Origin: Dehalococcoidia bacterium
GTDB lineage: Bacteria; Chloroflexota; Dehalococcoidia; UBA2979
Assembly (NCBI GenBank): GCA_029247135.1
Contig: JAQWLS010000006.1
Coordinates: 1-40,037, forward strand
Length of the DNA: 40,037 bases
Direction: 5' to 3'
The position numbers were made by a program, and so were the translations under genes. Below, piece by piece: positions 21,438 to 30,653 of the stretch. The notes beneath the pieces were generated by a model. The model was not told the origin of the DNA. It saw only the letters and a list, made by a program, of their open reading frames with translations, and ran no database searches. The first letter of the stretch is position 1. Every line of letters begins with the position of its first letter.

Positions 21438-24404
21438 CTATTTACCCTTACCCTCAAAATTCTGGAGTTGATTTTGTCCTTCTGCGCTGGAATTCGATAG
21501 AGCATCCCCATCTAGTACTCCTCCGACTAAAGCGGGGCGTTTGGGTCTACTAGCTACTTCTGGTAGCAAACCTCTGGAAGACATAAGTAGAGCACTTATT
21601 ATCACCAAGCCGACGAGCGCGAGCTTGAGGTGAGGTAGTGATAATAATACGTTGCCGTGGGCAAATATTTCGTTAACAGATCGGTCCGACCAAACTAATC
21701 CTCCGACGTTAATCATTAGCCAAGAGAAAACAGAGTCAAGAAACGAAGTCAAACCATGGAATGGAAGGCTCGCGCTCCCGCGCGATACTACCATTACGTT
21801 GAAGACAAACTCAACAATAACAATGATAAATGCACCGATTATCATCCCTCGATTATTCCCACGCCCCCCAACAATATAAGCTGCCCATATCAAAAACGTG
21901 GTGCGCACAGGGTTCATAAAATCAGGCCAGATATTAGTGTTTAACCAAGCCCACAATGCTCCGGCAAGGGCAGCAATAGCTGCACCTAACGCTAAACTGG
22001 CTGCTTTATGAATTAGGACATTATGGCCATGATGTTGGCTTACGGCCTCATCTTCTCTAATGGAGCGCAATATTCTGCCCCAGGGGGATGAAAGGATAGT
22101 ATTGAGTAAATACCAGACTCCAGCAGTGAAACCGATAGCCATGAATGCGAGTAGTACAACGTATGGTGCATTACCAGGCAAGCCAATCAAATTTCCTACA
22201 GCTTCTGAGGGGCTTCCGTTCCACCAATCCTCAAAGGGTCGCGCAAATTGAGATATACCAATGCCAGAAGTAACAGTACCGGCCCGCAGTAATGGCTCAG
22301 CCTGCAGTGAAATGCGGAGTATCTCTGCTAGTGAAATTGTCAGGATCGCAAAATAGTCCATTCTTAATCGAGCAGTTGGGTACGCAAGAAGCCACCCAGC
22401 TATGGCTGCAATTATTACGGCGGCAATTGTGGCAGCGATAGGATTCCAACCATAGCCATTAGTTTCAACAGGCGCAGATAACAAACCAACAACTACGGCT
22501 CCAATCCCTACAAAAAAGATCACTCCAAAATTTGTCATTCCTGTAATTCCAGTGTGTAGGTTTAGTGAAAACGCAGCTAATCCAAAGATACCTACTAGGG
22601 TGAAAATACGTGCAACCTGCAATGTTTTTGTCAGTACGCTTACGCTGGGGAGGAGCAAGACTATGGTGAGCAGGACTAAAAAGAGGATCGCAAAAAGAGT
22701 CCATGAACCTCTTTCAGTGTCCCTTCTAACACTAAAAAGGCTACCGATTTTAGACCTGAGAACGGAAAAAAGTGAATCAATAAATGCGAATACCGGCTCA
22801 GAGATTTTTGCCATGCGAAGCATATGATGATTGATGAAATTCCAAGATTGAGCTGTACTGCGTTTGGATAATTGAATTGTGGTATTTATCCTCTCAGCGG
22901 TGAGTTCAAAGTAATGTATTGGATTCTTATTTCGCGCAGATATTCTTGAAGTAAATTCCTTACCGACGGGATCAACTGGAAGTGTAGTTATTTCTTCTTT
23001 CATTCTCCTTTTTCGTATTCGATCTATATTCCAATTTTCTATAGCAGAGCCAATTCCTCGTGGTGCTAACAGTAGTAGACCTACAAGAAAAATAAAGGGC
23101 ATTACCTCAGCGAAACCACTTGCGGTTGGACGATCAAGTGCGTTCCCGGCACCTATCAGAACGGGTTCCGAGAAGGCTCGAAGCCCACCAACTATTAGTG
23201 CCCCAATCAGAACTCCAGGAATCGAACCTATCGAACCCAGAACTATTACAGCGAAAGCTGGTAGTAATAGCATTAACCCTAGCTCAGGATTGATAGGTAA
23301 GATGCCCGCTAATAATGATCCACCGAACCCCGCGATTCCCGCTGAAAGGAATGAGGTACTTCTATGTACGTGTTCGAGATGAATACCACTAGACGCTGCA
23401 AGGTCTGGATTGTCCGCGACCGCTCTCATTTGTCTACCCAGTCGCGTTTTCTGTAACAGCAGTATGAGAAATATTACAGCTAAGAATATGCCCAATACCA
23501 GAGCTATTTTCGAATAAGCAAAACCGTATGGATCTACGTTTGCTGAAAACTCCATAAGCGGTTTAGTTACACGATCTCCAAGATTCAACTTGAGTAATCC
23601 TGTAGGAATATCGACTATTGATGTGGTTAATCTCCAATCCCGATCAGGGACGAAGCGGAAAGTACTCGCACTGAATCGCATAAATAAGACGGCTCGGAGT
23701 ACCATTGAAACTCCTAGGGAAGCGATCATCATGACCTGTGGGGTTGCTGCTTTGTTCCTTAGTCGTCTGAAAACTAATCGATCTATCAATAGGCCCGCGA
23801 ACCCAGTCACGACGAAAGCACAGATTGAAGCCCAAATTAGTAAAGTCCAATTGATATTTCCATCCACGGGAGCGTCAGAGATAGAGAAAAAGGAGTCAGA
23901 CCACATGAGTGTCAGCGCGACGTAAGAGCCAACAAGCATCATTTCTGCTTGGGCAAAATTAGCGAATCTCTGAACTTTGTAGGTCAGTGTTAAGCCAATT
24001 GCAATACTTAAATAAACTGCTGACCAGTACAGGCCACTAAACAGAATTGAAGAGAGATTAAAGTTCATTGTGGCTGAACGATTAAGACCCGATACCAAAA
24101 CTTCGAGGACTATAAATGCAATTAAACCCACGAGTATGGGAGTGAGTATGATGATGGGGCTTTTCCATTTAGGTGGCGATTGATTAACGAGAATACGGAC
24201 CAGAATCAAACCAGAAGCCATCATCTCAACGGACAAAACTATCCATTTAAACTGACCGGAAAATAGACCAGATCCTGCGACAAAACCTAAGTTATAGATT
24301 GCACCAAAATAAGCATCGAATAAAAGAAGTAAGGCAAATAATAGCTGGCGTAGCCATGGGGCTTTAAATATCTGCTGGTGTCGTATTGCATTCAAAGCAA
24401 TCAT
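21438..24404 (-). CDS. Fused LivH-LivM permease of a branched-chain amino-acid type ABC importer
   Basis: About 988 residues with many membrane segments. Residues about 1-115 hold three extra membrane spans. The LivH domain follows (NFNLSSILFSGLYWSAVYLSIAIGLTLTYKVQRFANFAQAE near its start, AVADNPDLAASSGI as the ATPase-contact loop). A charged linker of about 100 residues then leads to the LivM domain (FGLAAFSLNLHTGITGMTNFG, LRSIREDEAVSQHHG as contact loop). In most bacteria LivH and LivM are separate. The C-terminus ends in a polar tail. ATG at 24404 is chosen; GAGGGG is very close to it, and the alternative TTG at 24425 has no ribosome binding site. Located between livK and livG. Confidence 0.9.
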   Translation of the reverse strand: MIALNAIRHQQIFKAPWLRQLLFALLLLFDAYFGAIYNLGFVAGSGLFSGQFKWIVLSVEMMASGLILVRILVNQSPPKWKSPIIILTPILVGLIAFIVLEVLVSGLNRSATMNFNLSSILFSGLYWSAVYLSIAIGLTLTYKVQRFANFAQAEMMLVGSYVALTLMWSDSFFSISDAPVDGNINWTLLIWASICAFVVTGFAGLLIDRLVFRRLRNKAATPQVMMIASLGVSMVLRAVLFMRFSASTFRFVPDRDWRLTTSIVDIPTGLLKLNLGDRVTKPLMEFSANVDPYGFAYSKIALVLGIFLAVIFLILLLQKTRLGRQMRAVADNPDLAASSGIHLEHVHRSTSFLSAGIAGFGGSLLAGILPINPELGLMLLLPAFAVIVLGSIGSIPGVLIGALIVGGLRAFSEPVLIGAGNALDRPTASGFAEVMPFIFLVGLLLLAPRGIGSAIENWNIDRIRKRRMKEEITTLPVDPVGKEFTSRISARNKNPIHYFELTAERINTTIQLSKRSTAQSWNFINHHMLRMAKISEPVFAFIDSLFSVLRSKIGSLFSVRRDTERGSWTLFAILFLVLLTIVLLLPSVSVLTKTLQVARIFTLVGIFGLAAFSLNLHTGITGMTNFGVIFFVGIGAVVVGLLSAPVETNGYGWNPIAATIAAVIIAAIAGWLLAYPTARLRMDYFAILTISLAEILRISLQAEPLLRAGTVTSGIGISQFARPFEDWWNGSPSEAVGNLIGLPGNAPYVVLLAFMAIGFTAGVWYLLNTILSSPWGRILRSIREDEAVSQHHGHNVLIHKAASLALGAAIAALAGALWAWLNTNIWPDFMNPVRTTFLIWAAYIVGGRGNNRGMIIGAFIIVIVEFVFNVMVVSRGSASLPFHGLTSFLDSVFSWLMINVGGLVWSDRSVNEIFAHGNVLLSLPHLKLALVGLVIISALLMSSRGLLPEVASRPKRPALVGGVLDGDALSNSSAEGQNQLQNFEGKGK

Positions 24405-24454
24405 ACCCCTCAGTGAGACTTTCAATATTGTGCTACACGGGAGTGTGAGTAGAA

Positions 24455-24483
24455 CGGTCTGCTTTCACTATGAAAGCAGACCG
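24455..24483 (-). promoter_or_regulatory. Perfect 13-bp hairpin between livK and the permease gene
   Basis: CGGTCTGCTTTCA and TGAAAGCAGACCG are exact inverted repeats with a 3-base loop. It lies 28 bases after the livK stop and about 50 bases before the permease start. No T-run follows on the minus strand, so it is more likely an mRNA-stabilising or partial attenuator element, which would allow more binding protein than permease. Confidence 0.65.
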
Positions 24484-24510
24484 ATTCTATACATAATTGT
24501 CGGCTGGTAG

Positions 24511-25665
24511 CTAGTTGCCAGCTAACCCACCATCGGCTGTCCAAATACGAGGGCAGGAGAAGTTAGTGCCATCAAATTGGCAGACCTCATACCCAGTACC
24601 CAACACATCACCATTTGCATCGAATGTATGTGTACCACTCGCCCCAGCATAATTAACACCCGTATTATTTATGGCATTCACTAGGTTTCCATCGGGGTCA
24701 GAGACCACAGCTGCTGCGACTAACTTGATCGCATCATATGTCTCACCCGTGTATATAGCACCGTCTGCCCCGCCGGCAGTGGCGTATGCGGCTTCAAAAC
24801 TCGACTTGGCGTTAGAATCTTCTCCCGGTCGCGGTCTTGTTGCTATGAGTCCACCAACCGCTGATGCGTCTGTAAATGATTCAGTAAATGCAGCATCTGC
24901 GATGCCATCAGCACCAATGATTTGACCGCTGAACCCCTGCGCAGATAGTGCTTCCATAATGGCGGCTCCATCAGTTGCATAGGACATTAATAGGACAGAA
25001 TCACATCCACCATCAATTACAGATTGAGCTAACGTAGATGCATCGTAAGAACCCTCAGCTGGGTCGTATCCGACTTGGATACATGTGTCACTAGACCAGT
25101 TTGACGCGAAATTATCACCAAGTCCCGCACCGTAATCGTTAGTCATGTACAAGACAGCAGGTTTACTTACACCGGCTGCAGAAGCAACTGCAGCTAAAGC
25201 AACTGCTTGTTGAGCATCACTAGGAACAACTCGGAAAAGGTGACCATTATCATCGGCTCCAGAAATTGCTGGTGAGGTACTTGCGTACGATATCATTGGA
25301 ACTCCGGCAGGAGCGGTCACGGCGATTGCGCCAAGCGTGGCACCAGAACAGGCTGCGCCAACAATCGCTTTTACGCCGCTATCTATTAAAGTTTGCGCAG
25401 CAGTTGCCGCTTGGGTGCCATCACAGCCTGAATCACCAATGATCAATTCAAATACGTAATCCCCATCATGTTCGGCATTAAGCTCAGCTATTGCCACTCT
25501 TCCCGCATCCTCAAATCCAGGCGCATATTGCGCGATTGGACCAGTTTGAGGACTTAGAAGCCCTATCTTAACGGTTTCACTTCCACCGAGCACTCCGCAT
25601 CCAAGTGCGAAAGCGGCCAGTATTACTGATGTCAAGAGCAAACAAAATTTATTCATTAATCGCAT
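24511..25665 (-). CDS. livK: Branched-chain amino-acid type ABC transporter substrate-binding lipoprotein
   Basis: 384 residues. The signal peptide ends in a lipobox ALGC (Cys23), so the protein is membrane-anchored outside the cytoplasm. VKIGLLSPQTGPIAQYAPGFEDAGRVAIAELN, SGVKAIVGAACSGATLGA and PMISYASTSPAISG are typical of the type I periplasmic binding fold of the LivJ/LivK family (PF13458). The ligand could be branched-chain amino acids, but this family also binds amides, urea and aromatic acids. AAAGGAGTGGGAG precedes the ATG. It is the first gene of the liv operon. The 149 bases upstream are AT-rich with no promoter I can call with confidence. Confidence 0.93.
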   Translation of the reverse strand: MRLMNKFCLLLTSVILAAFALGCGVLGGSETVKIGLLSPQTGPIAQYAPGFEDAGRVAIAELNAEHDGDYVFELIIGDSGCDGTQAATAAQTLIDSGVKAIVGAACSGATLGAIAVTAPAGVPMISYASTSPAISGADDNGHLFRVVPSDAQQAVALAAVASAAGVSKPAVLYMTNDYGAGLGDNFASNWSSDTCIQVGYDPAEGSYDASTLAQSVIDGGCDSVLLMSYATDGAAIMEALSAQGFSGQIIGADGIADAAFTESFTDASAVGGLIATRPRPGEDSNAKSSFEAAYATAGGADGAIYTGETYDAIKLVAAAVVSDPDGNLVNAINNTGVNYAGASGTHTFDANGDVLGTGYEVCQFDGTNFSCPRIWTADGGLAGN

Positions 25666-25814
25666 AGTGCTCCCACTCCTTTCAAATTCAAATCCCTCAT
25701 GTCTAATCTTGCAATTCTACCGCATAAATACTGTTGTAATCTTTCAACAAGTCACGACGGTGTAAATTCTTACATATGTTGTTGTCGATGGAATCACATG
25801 AACTAGTGGAGGGA

Positions 25815-26843
25815 TTAAAGGGCTCCAAGCTTGGGAAAGACCAATTCCTTAAACTTTTCGTCGCCAAGACCCAAATGGAGCATCTCTATTCCAAGCGATT
25901 TGTAGAGGCTGATGCGCTCCAATATAGTGTCGGGCGATCCAATTAATCGAGCTGCGTAACCTTCATTGCTATCAAGAGCGCTTAGGGGATCGTCACTGTC
26001 CCACATTCCCTGGGCTCCCGAGGTTCGTTGTTTTCTTTTTGCGACAAGTGATTTATCTACTCGGGCGAGCATGCCGTCAATCACATCCCACGCTTCGTCG
26101 TCAGTATCACGACAAAGTGGGATCGCATACATCCCAAACCGCACGGTTCGACCGGTCGATTCACAAGCTTTGCGAACCTTCCGCACTATCTCTTCGATCC
26201 GTTCGGGGGTCCCGCCGTTAAGAAACATCCAGTCTGAGTGCTGTGACGCGAGGTTAATGGCAGCATCGCTCTGCCCACCTTGAAATACTTCTAAATCTGT
26301 GATTGGTCTTGGTTCAAGTCGAAGATTGTCGTTCTGGTAATAATTACCCTCATAATCGAAGGCTTCACCCTCCCAGGCACCACGTATAACCTCTATGAAC
26401 TCTGCGGTGCGTTTATAACGTGTGTCGTGATCGAGTTTATCTACCCCGAACATATCAAATTCTTCCATGTGCCAACCACTCGTGACATTGATAGACCATC
26501 GTCCGCCGGTCAACCGATCCATGGTTGTTCCCCATTTCGCGATTGTCGCTGGACTGAAAAAACCTGGATGGATGGCCGTAATTAAGTTGAGAGTTTTTGT
26601 ATGTGCGGCTAGAAAGGTGGTCATTGCAAGACAATCGAATGAGGAGCCTTCGATTTCCTCACCGGTACCCCACCAGCGCTGTGGTATGAGGAGATCAGTA
26701 AGGCCCATCTCTTCCCAGTTTTTTGTGTTGGTCTTTATGCGATCTAAGAGTTCTTGCCCGCTGGGAACCTCGGTGGCATGGGACGATCCTGCGACTAATT
26801 TCATACCTCTAACGGCAACGCCCGCCCAAGTGCAAGTTCTCAT
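25815..26843 (-). CDS. LLM-class FMN-dependent monooxygenase (SsuD/SfnG-like)
   Basis: 342 residues from the ATG at 26843; a longer TTG start at 26861 is not preferred. The luciferase-like TIM barrel shows LNLITAIHPGFFSPATIAKWGTTMD, then GRWSINVTSGWHMEEFDMFG, HDTRYKRTAEFIEVIRGAW and FDYEGNYY, which match the alkanesulfonate/dimethylsulfone monooxygenase branch (SsuD, SfnG, RutA-like). Such enzymes use reduced FMN and O2 to cleave C-S or C-N bonds. No flavin reductase is encoded beside it, so FMNH2 must come from elsewhere. It is divergent from the FAD oxidoreductase at 26936, with 92 bases between. Confidence 0.88.
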   Translation of the reverse strand: MRTCTWAGVAVRGMKLVAGSSHATEVPSGQELLDRIKTNTKNWEEMGLTDLLIPQRWWGTGEEIEGSSFDCLAMTTFLAAHTKTLNLITAIHPGFFSPATIAKWGTTMDRLTGGRWSINVTSGWHMEEFDMFGVDKLDHDTRYKRTAEFIEVIRGAWEGEAFDYEGNYYQNDNLRLEPRPITDLEVFQGGQSDAAINLASQHSDWMFLNGGTPERIEEIVRKVRKACESTGRTVRFGMYAIPLCRDTDDEAWDVIDGMLARVDKSLVAKRKQRTSGAQGMWDSDDPLSALDSNEGYAARLIGSPDTILERISLYKSLGIEMLHLGLGDEKFKELVFPKLGAL

Positions 26844-26935
26844 GCCAATATAGTAAAGCAAAAACAGACAAGATTTGAACTAACTATGGCTTTACGATGT
26901 ACTGGATTAAGAGTAGCTCGATTGGAGTATAGAAA

Positions 26936-28120
26936 TTGAATGCAGATGTGATCGTGATTGGTGCTGGGATAGCAGGCTGTTCGACTGCTCTCCATCTAGC
27001 GGAAGCAGGCATTTCTACAATTGTGTTGGAGAAAGGTGAAATTTCAAGTGAAGCCTCGGGCGTAAATATGGGAGGCCTTGGAGGGGTTGGATGGGGACAC
27101 TCTCCTTCACTTCAGGAGTATCTGACTATGGGGAGTCTCAATATTTTTAAAAGACTCCAGAACGAACTGGGCTACGACATCGAGTTTCGTCAATCAGGAT
27201 CGTTCACAGCGATTCACACCGAGGCACAGCATGCGTATGCCAAGGAACGGGTGCTGGAGGCACAAAATAACGGATTTAATCTTGAATTAATGAGTGCGTA
27301 CGAGTCTAGAGCGCTGGAACCAGAGTTGAACTTGGACATGTTGGGATACGTATACAGTCGTTCGAGAGGACAAGCTGATCCATTGAAGACGACTCGGGCA
27401 TTTGGACAGGCAGCAATTCAGGCTGGTGCCACCATAGAAACGGACACTGAAGTTATGGCGGTAAAAAAGTCGAATGGAACTTGGATGGTTGAGACGAGCA
27501 GGGGTGTATATGAATCCGACGCTGTTGTTGTCGCAGCTGGCGCTTGGTGTAAATTGCTTGGCAAAATGGTGGGAGTAGAGATCCCGATTGAACCGGTAGT
27601 TGGTCAAATGTGGTCCACTGAACCTCTTCCACCAAGAATCTTTGGAACGATTGGCTCATTCGAATCCAGTTTCCACTGGAGCGAAGATTTGTACGCTGGA
27701 GCCGGATCTCCTCCGGAGCTAACTCATTTGGGAACCCAACGTCTGACACGACATCTGTACGGTAGGCAAAGAAAAAGTGGTGAAATTATTTTCGGTGGTG
27801 ACAGACGAGATGTCGGCTTCGATAAAACCATTGAAGATGCAGGAATCGATGTCAACAAGGGACATGCGACGGAGATATTGCCACTACTTGCCGATCTTCC
27901 TATCGCTACTACTTGGTCCGGTCTGATGCCGTTTTCAATAGACGGGCACCCTATCATAGGCGAATTGCCATATAACGAAAATTTGTTCGTGGTGACTGGA
28001 CTGGCGTCCTCAGGTTTTGGACGGGGACCTGGCGCAGGGATGCTAATTGCAGATTTCGTTGCCCGTGGTGCGGCTCATCCGGCCTTGACTGAATCAGATC
28101 CGGCACGGTTTGCTGATTGA
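26936..28120 (+). CDS. FAD-dependent oxidoreductase (DAO family)
   Basis: 394 residues. The FAD-binding motif is VIVIGAGIAGCSTALHLAEAG with the acidic end of beta-2 in VLEKGE. VEIPIEPVVGQMWSTEPLP and the C-terminal PFSIDGHPIIGELPYNENLFVVTGLASSGFGRGPGAG are typical of glycine oxidase/sarcosine oxidase/D-amino-acid oxidase relatives (PF01266). It should oxidise a secondary or primary amine of an amino-acid-like substrate. The start is a TTG at 26936 with GGAG about 9 bases upstream; no in-frame ATG is available near the fold start. It leads a plus-strand cluster with two small proteins and a carboxylesterase. Confidence 0.88.
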   Translation: MNADVIVIGAGIAGCSTALHLAEAGISTIVLEKGEISSEASGVNMGGLGGVGWGHSPSLQEYLTMGSLNIFKRLQNELGYDIEFRQSGSFTAIHTEAQHAYAKERVLEAQNNGFNLELMSAYESRALEPELNLDMLGYVYSRSRGQADPLKTTRAFGQAAIQAGATIETDTEVMAVKKSNGTWMVETSRGVYESDAVVVAAGAWCKLLGKMVGVEIPIEPVVGQMWSTEPLPPRIFGTIGSFESSFHWSEDLYAGAGSPPELTHLGTQRLTRHLYGRQRKSGEIIFGGDRRDVGFDKTIEDAGIDVNKGHATEILPLLADLPIATTWSGLMPFSIDGHPIIGELPYNENLFVVTGLASSGFGRGPGAGMLIADFVARGAAHPALTESDPARFAD

Positions 28121-28263
28121 AATCACTGACGAAGTTAGCGTTATATATAATCCGCGAAACAACGTATGACGCTTTTACTGGACGAGGATGAGATACCGCG
28201 GGCATCATCTGTTAGGGTAGTTCCGAACGAATTGAGAGTTAATAGGTAGAGGGGTACACGCAT

Positions 28264-28578
28264 ATGCCGTTACAAGTGACGAAATGGCGACGTAAAGAAT
28301 CAGGTTCACTGAATGATCTAGGCTTAGCTGCATTGGCATTCTGTCGTGCACAGCGGGCTCGGGATGAAGTCGATGATGCGAAGTACTATTGGGGTAATCC
28401 TAACGAGATATGGATAATTATCGATGGAGCTGAAGAGATGGTGTTAAACAAAAACCAAACTCCTGAATCATTAGCCGCAATGTACGACCTCAGTGATTTA
28501 GCATCACAGATTGAAACAGCATTTCTTGCCGATGCCCGTGGCGGATTTGAAACGTATGAGGCCGCGGGTCGGTCGTAG
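28264..28578 (+). CDS. Small conserved hypothetical protein
   Basis: 104 residues, ATG with GAGGGG about 10 bases upstream. The layout is a helix with AALAFCRAQRARDEVDDAKYYW, a strand NEIWIIIDGAEEM, and a closing helix plus GGFETYEAAGRS. It looks like a compact alpha/beta domain, possibly of the dimeric alpha/beta-barrel type. I recognise no function. It lies between the FAD oxidoreductase and the DUF1330 gene, 17 bases ahead of the latter. Confidence 0.75.
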   Translation: MPLQVTKWRRKESGSLNDLGLAALAFCRAQRARDEVDDAKYYWGNPNEIWIIIDGAEEMVLNKNQTPESLAAMYDLSDLASQIETAFLADARGGFETYEAAGRS

Positions 28579-28595
28579 TTGATTTGGAGTGATAA

Positions 28596-28886
28596 ATGTC
28601 TAAAGGATATATTTTATCGGCTTACCGAGAGATCCACGATCCTGAGAAATTAGCAGCATATGGAGCATTAGCCGGCCCAGCTGTTGAGGCAGCTGGAGGA
28701 CGATTTCTTGCCCGAGGTGGAGCCGTCACTGCTTACGAGCATGGTCTAGATCAGAGAACTGTTGTTATTGAATTTGAGAGCTATGACGCAGCGCTGCAAC
28801 TTTACGAAAGTAAGCTGTATAAAGAAGCCTTAGCGCTGCTGGGTGACGCGGTAATCCGAGATTTTCGCGTTGTAGAGGGCGTGTGA
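28596..28886 (+). CDS. DUF1330 family protein
   Basis: 96 residues. GYILSAYREIHDPEKLAAYGALAGPAVEAAGGRFLARGG and RTVVIEFESYDAALQLYESKLYKEAL are diagnostic of DUF1330, a dimeric alpha/beta-barrel family with no settled biochemical role, often beside catabolic enzymes. It is soluble and has no signal. It lies 17 bases after the previous small gene and 55 bases before the carboxylesterase, consistent with one transcript. Confidence 0.9.
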   Translation: MSKGYILSAYREIHDPEKLAAYGALAGPAVEAAGGRFLARGGAVTAYEHGLDQRTVVIEFESYDAALQLYESKLYKEALALLGDAVIRDFRVVEGV

Positions 28887-28941
28887 TCTTCAGATTTAAA
28901 GCAAATTTACTACTAGAAAGGCTGCTCGCTGCAGATTTTAT

Positions 28942-30570
28942 ATGAGTGATATTGTCATTGAGTTAGATAATGGTGCTGTGGTTGGCTCAACCTCGAAGAA
29001 TACCATTGTGTTTAAAGGCATTCCTTATGCAAAACCTCCCATCAATGAATTACGATGGCGTCCGCCGGTGCAGTTGGATCCATGGTCTGAAGCACTTCAA
29101 GCAAAAGAGTATTCGAAGTCTGCTTGGCAACTAGGAGTAGACACAAAGCTATTTATTGCGGAAATCATCAATCAATCCGGATTTAGTGCCATCAAGCGAA
29201 ATTTATTTAAGACGGTGTTAAGCAGATTTGGACAATCAAACGAATCGGAAGATTGTTTGTACCTCAACATTCGAACCCCGAGTGAAAGCGTGCAGGCTGG
29301 TTATCCCGTGATGATTTGGATTCATGGCGGTGATCATCAGGATGGTTCAGGTAATGGGTTCCCATATGAGACTGATGTGTTTTGTGATGAGGGAGCGATT
29401 CTAGTCACCATAAATTATCGGCTCGGCGTGATGGGTTTTTTATGTCATCCGGAATTAAGCCTCGAATCCGCAGATGGAATAAGTGGTAATTATGGAATGC
29501 TTGATCAGATTGCAGCATTGAAATGGGTTCAGGAAAATATAGCGGCTTTTGGTGGCGATCCTAAACAGGTAACAATTTTTGGTGAATCAGCAGGTGGTGA
29601 ATCAGTTGCTCACTTGCTTACGTCTCCACTCGCGGAAGGACTTTTTCAACGAGCAATCATTGAGAGTGCAGCTAATAGTGGGCAAATGATTCATCAGACA
29701 ACACCAGTTTTACACCACGACAGTGGCGAGCAAATTGGAAAAAACCTTGCGGACAACTTAGTCCCAGGGCCTAATCAGATCCAAGCTCTCCGAGAGCTCT
29801 CTGCATCCCAGATAATGGAAGAAGTCCGAGGGGAAGAAGATTTTGCACGACGAAGTTTTTTTCCGGTGATCGATGGGCTTATTTTACCGATGAGCCCATT
29901 TCAAGCGTTTAGAGAGGGTAAAGAGCACGACGTGCCTCTTCTTGTGGGAAGTAATTCTGATGAAGCCTCTCTATTCTGGCCTCACATGCCGAGCCCGTTG
30001 ATCGAGTATCGGGAACGAGAACCTGACGCGAGTCAAATGAAAGAATTAATACAATTTGAATTTCGTGAGGATGCGTGTCTTATCGATGATGTATATAACG
30101 GAATCATGAATTGCGATCGAATGGCTCAACAGGATCTACTGGGTGACTCACTATTCGGTGCTCCTGCCTTCTACTATGCATCTTTGCATTCTAGAAAAAA
30201 CACGAACACCTTCTTGTATTACTTCAATCAAGTACCACCTTCTAGCAAACAAACAGCCGGTGCCTATCACGCAGCTGAGATCGGCTACGTATTCGATATC
30301 AAGTCACCAGTATTTCCAAAGTCACAACAGGGGAAGCGACTTGCGAAAATTATGAGTCGGACTTGGGCGCAGTTTGCAAAAACCGGGAATCCAAATAAGA
30401 CTGACTTGCCGGTTTGGGATGCATTTCAGGATGAATCTGCTGGCTGGATGGTCTATGGAAGAGATATCGGACAAGACAAGGTATTTAAAGTGCTTCAATA
30501 TGGTGCTTTGAATCGCCGTTTGGAACGCCAACTAGATCAGCTACCGATTCGCGCAAATAAAGATCTTTAA
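28942..30570 (+). CDS. Type-B carboxylesterase
   Basis: 542 residues. FKGIPYAKPPINELRWRPP and SEDCLYLNIRTP mark the family. The oxyanion hole is WIHGGD, the nucleophile Ser217 is in FGESAGGES, the acid Glu341 in GSNSDEASLF and the base His443 in AGAYHAAEIGYVF. An extra segment at about 62-100 lengthens it relative to the paralogue at 14448. There is no signal peptide. The natural ester is unknown; clustering with an FAD oxidoreductase suggests a catabolic role. ATG at 28942 without a clear ribosome binding site. Confidence 0.93.
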   Translation: MSDIVIELDNGAVVGSTSKNTIVFKGIPYAKPPINELRWRPPVQLDPWSEALQAKEYSKSAWQLGVDTKLFIAEIINQSGFSAIKRNLFKTVLSRFGQSNESEDCLYLNIRTPSESVQAGYPVMIWIHGGDHQDGSGNGFPYETDVFCDEGAILVTINYRLGVMGFLCHPELSLESADGISGNYGMLDQIAALKWVQENIAAFGGDPKQVTIFGESAGGESVAHLLTSPLAEGLFQRAIIESAANSGQMIHQTTPVLHHDSGEQIGKNLADNLVPGPNQIQALRELSASQIMEEVRGEEDFARRSFFPVIDGLILPMSPFQAFREGKEHDVPLLVGSNSDEASLFWPHMPSPLIEYREREPDASQMKELIQFEFREDACLIDDVYNGIMNCDRMAQQDLLGDSLFGAPAFYYASLHSRKNTNTFLYYFNQVPPSSKQTAGAYHAAEIGYVFDIKSPVFPKSQQGKRLAKIMSRTWAQFAKTGNPNKTDLPVWDAFQDESAGWMVYGRDIGQDKVFKVLQYGALNRRLERQLDQLPIRANKDL

Positions 30571-30615
30571 TTTCCGAAGTATATGTGAGTCACGAAGCAG
30601 GTTGGTCCACTGTTT

Positions 30616-30637
30616 AGAGGTAAGTTCTGATACCTCT
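30616..30637. terminator. Hairpin between convergent genes
   Basis: AGAGGTA and TACCTCT form a perfect 7-bp stem with an 8-base loop, between the carboxylesterase (ends 30570) and the minus-strand gene ending at 30654. No T-run is present, so a terminator role is tentative. Confidence 0.35.
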
Positions 30638-30653
30638 GCCCGATGCTTAATAA

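Noticed and set aside
25666-25814. Promoter for the liv operon
   Set aside because: TTGAAA and TAGAAT are present but 22 bases apart, so the pair is not a convincing promoter.
14448-30570. Carboxylesterases at 14448 and 28942 as a recent duplication
   Set aside because: They differ in length, in inserted segments and in most positions outside family motifs, so they are old paralogues.
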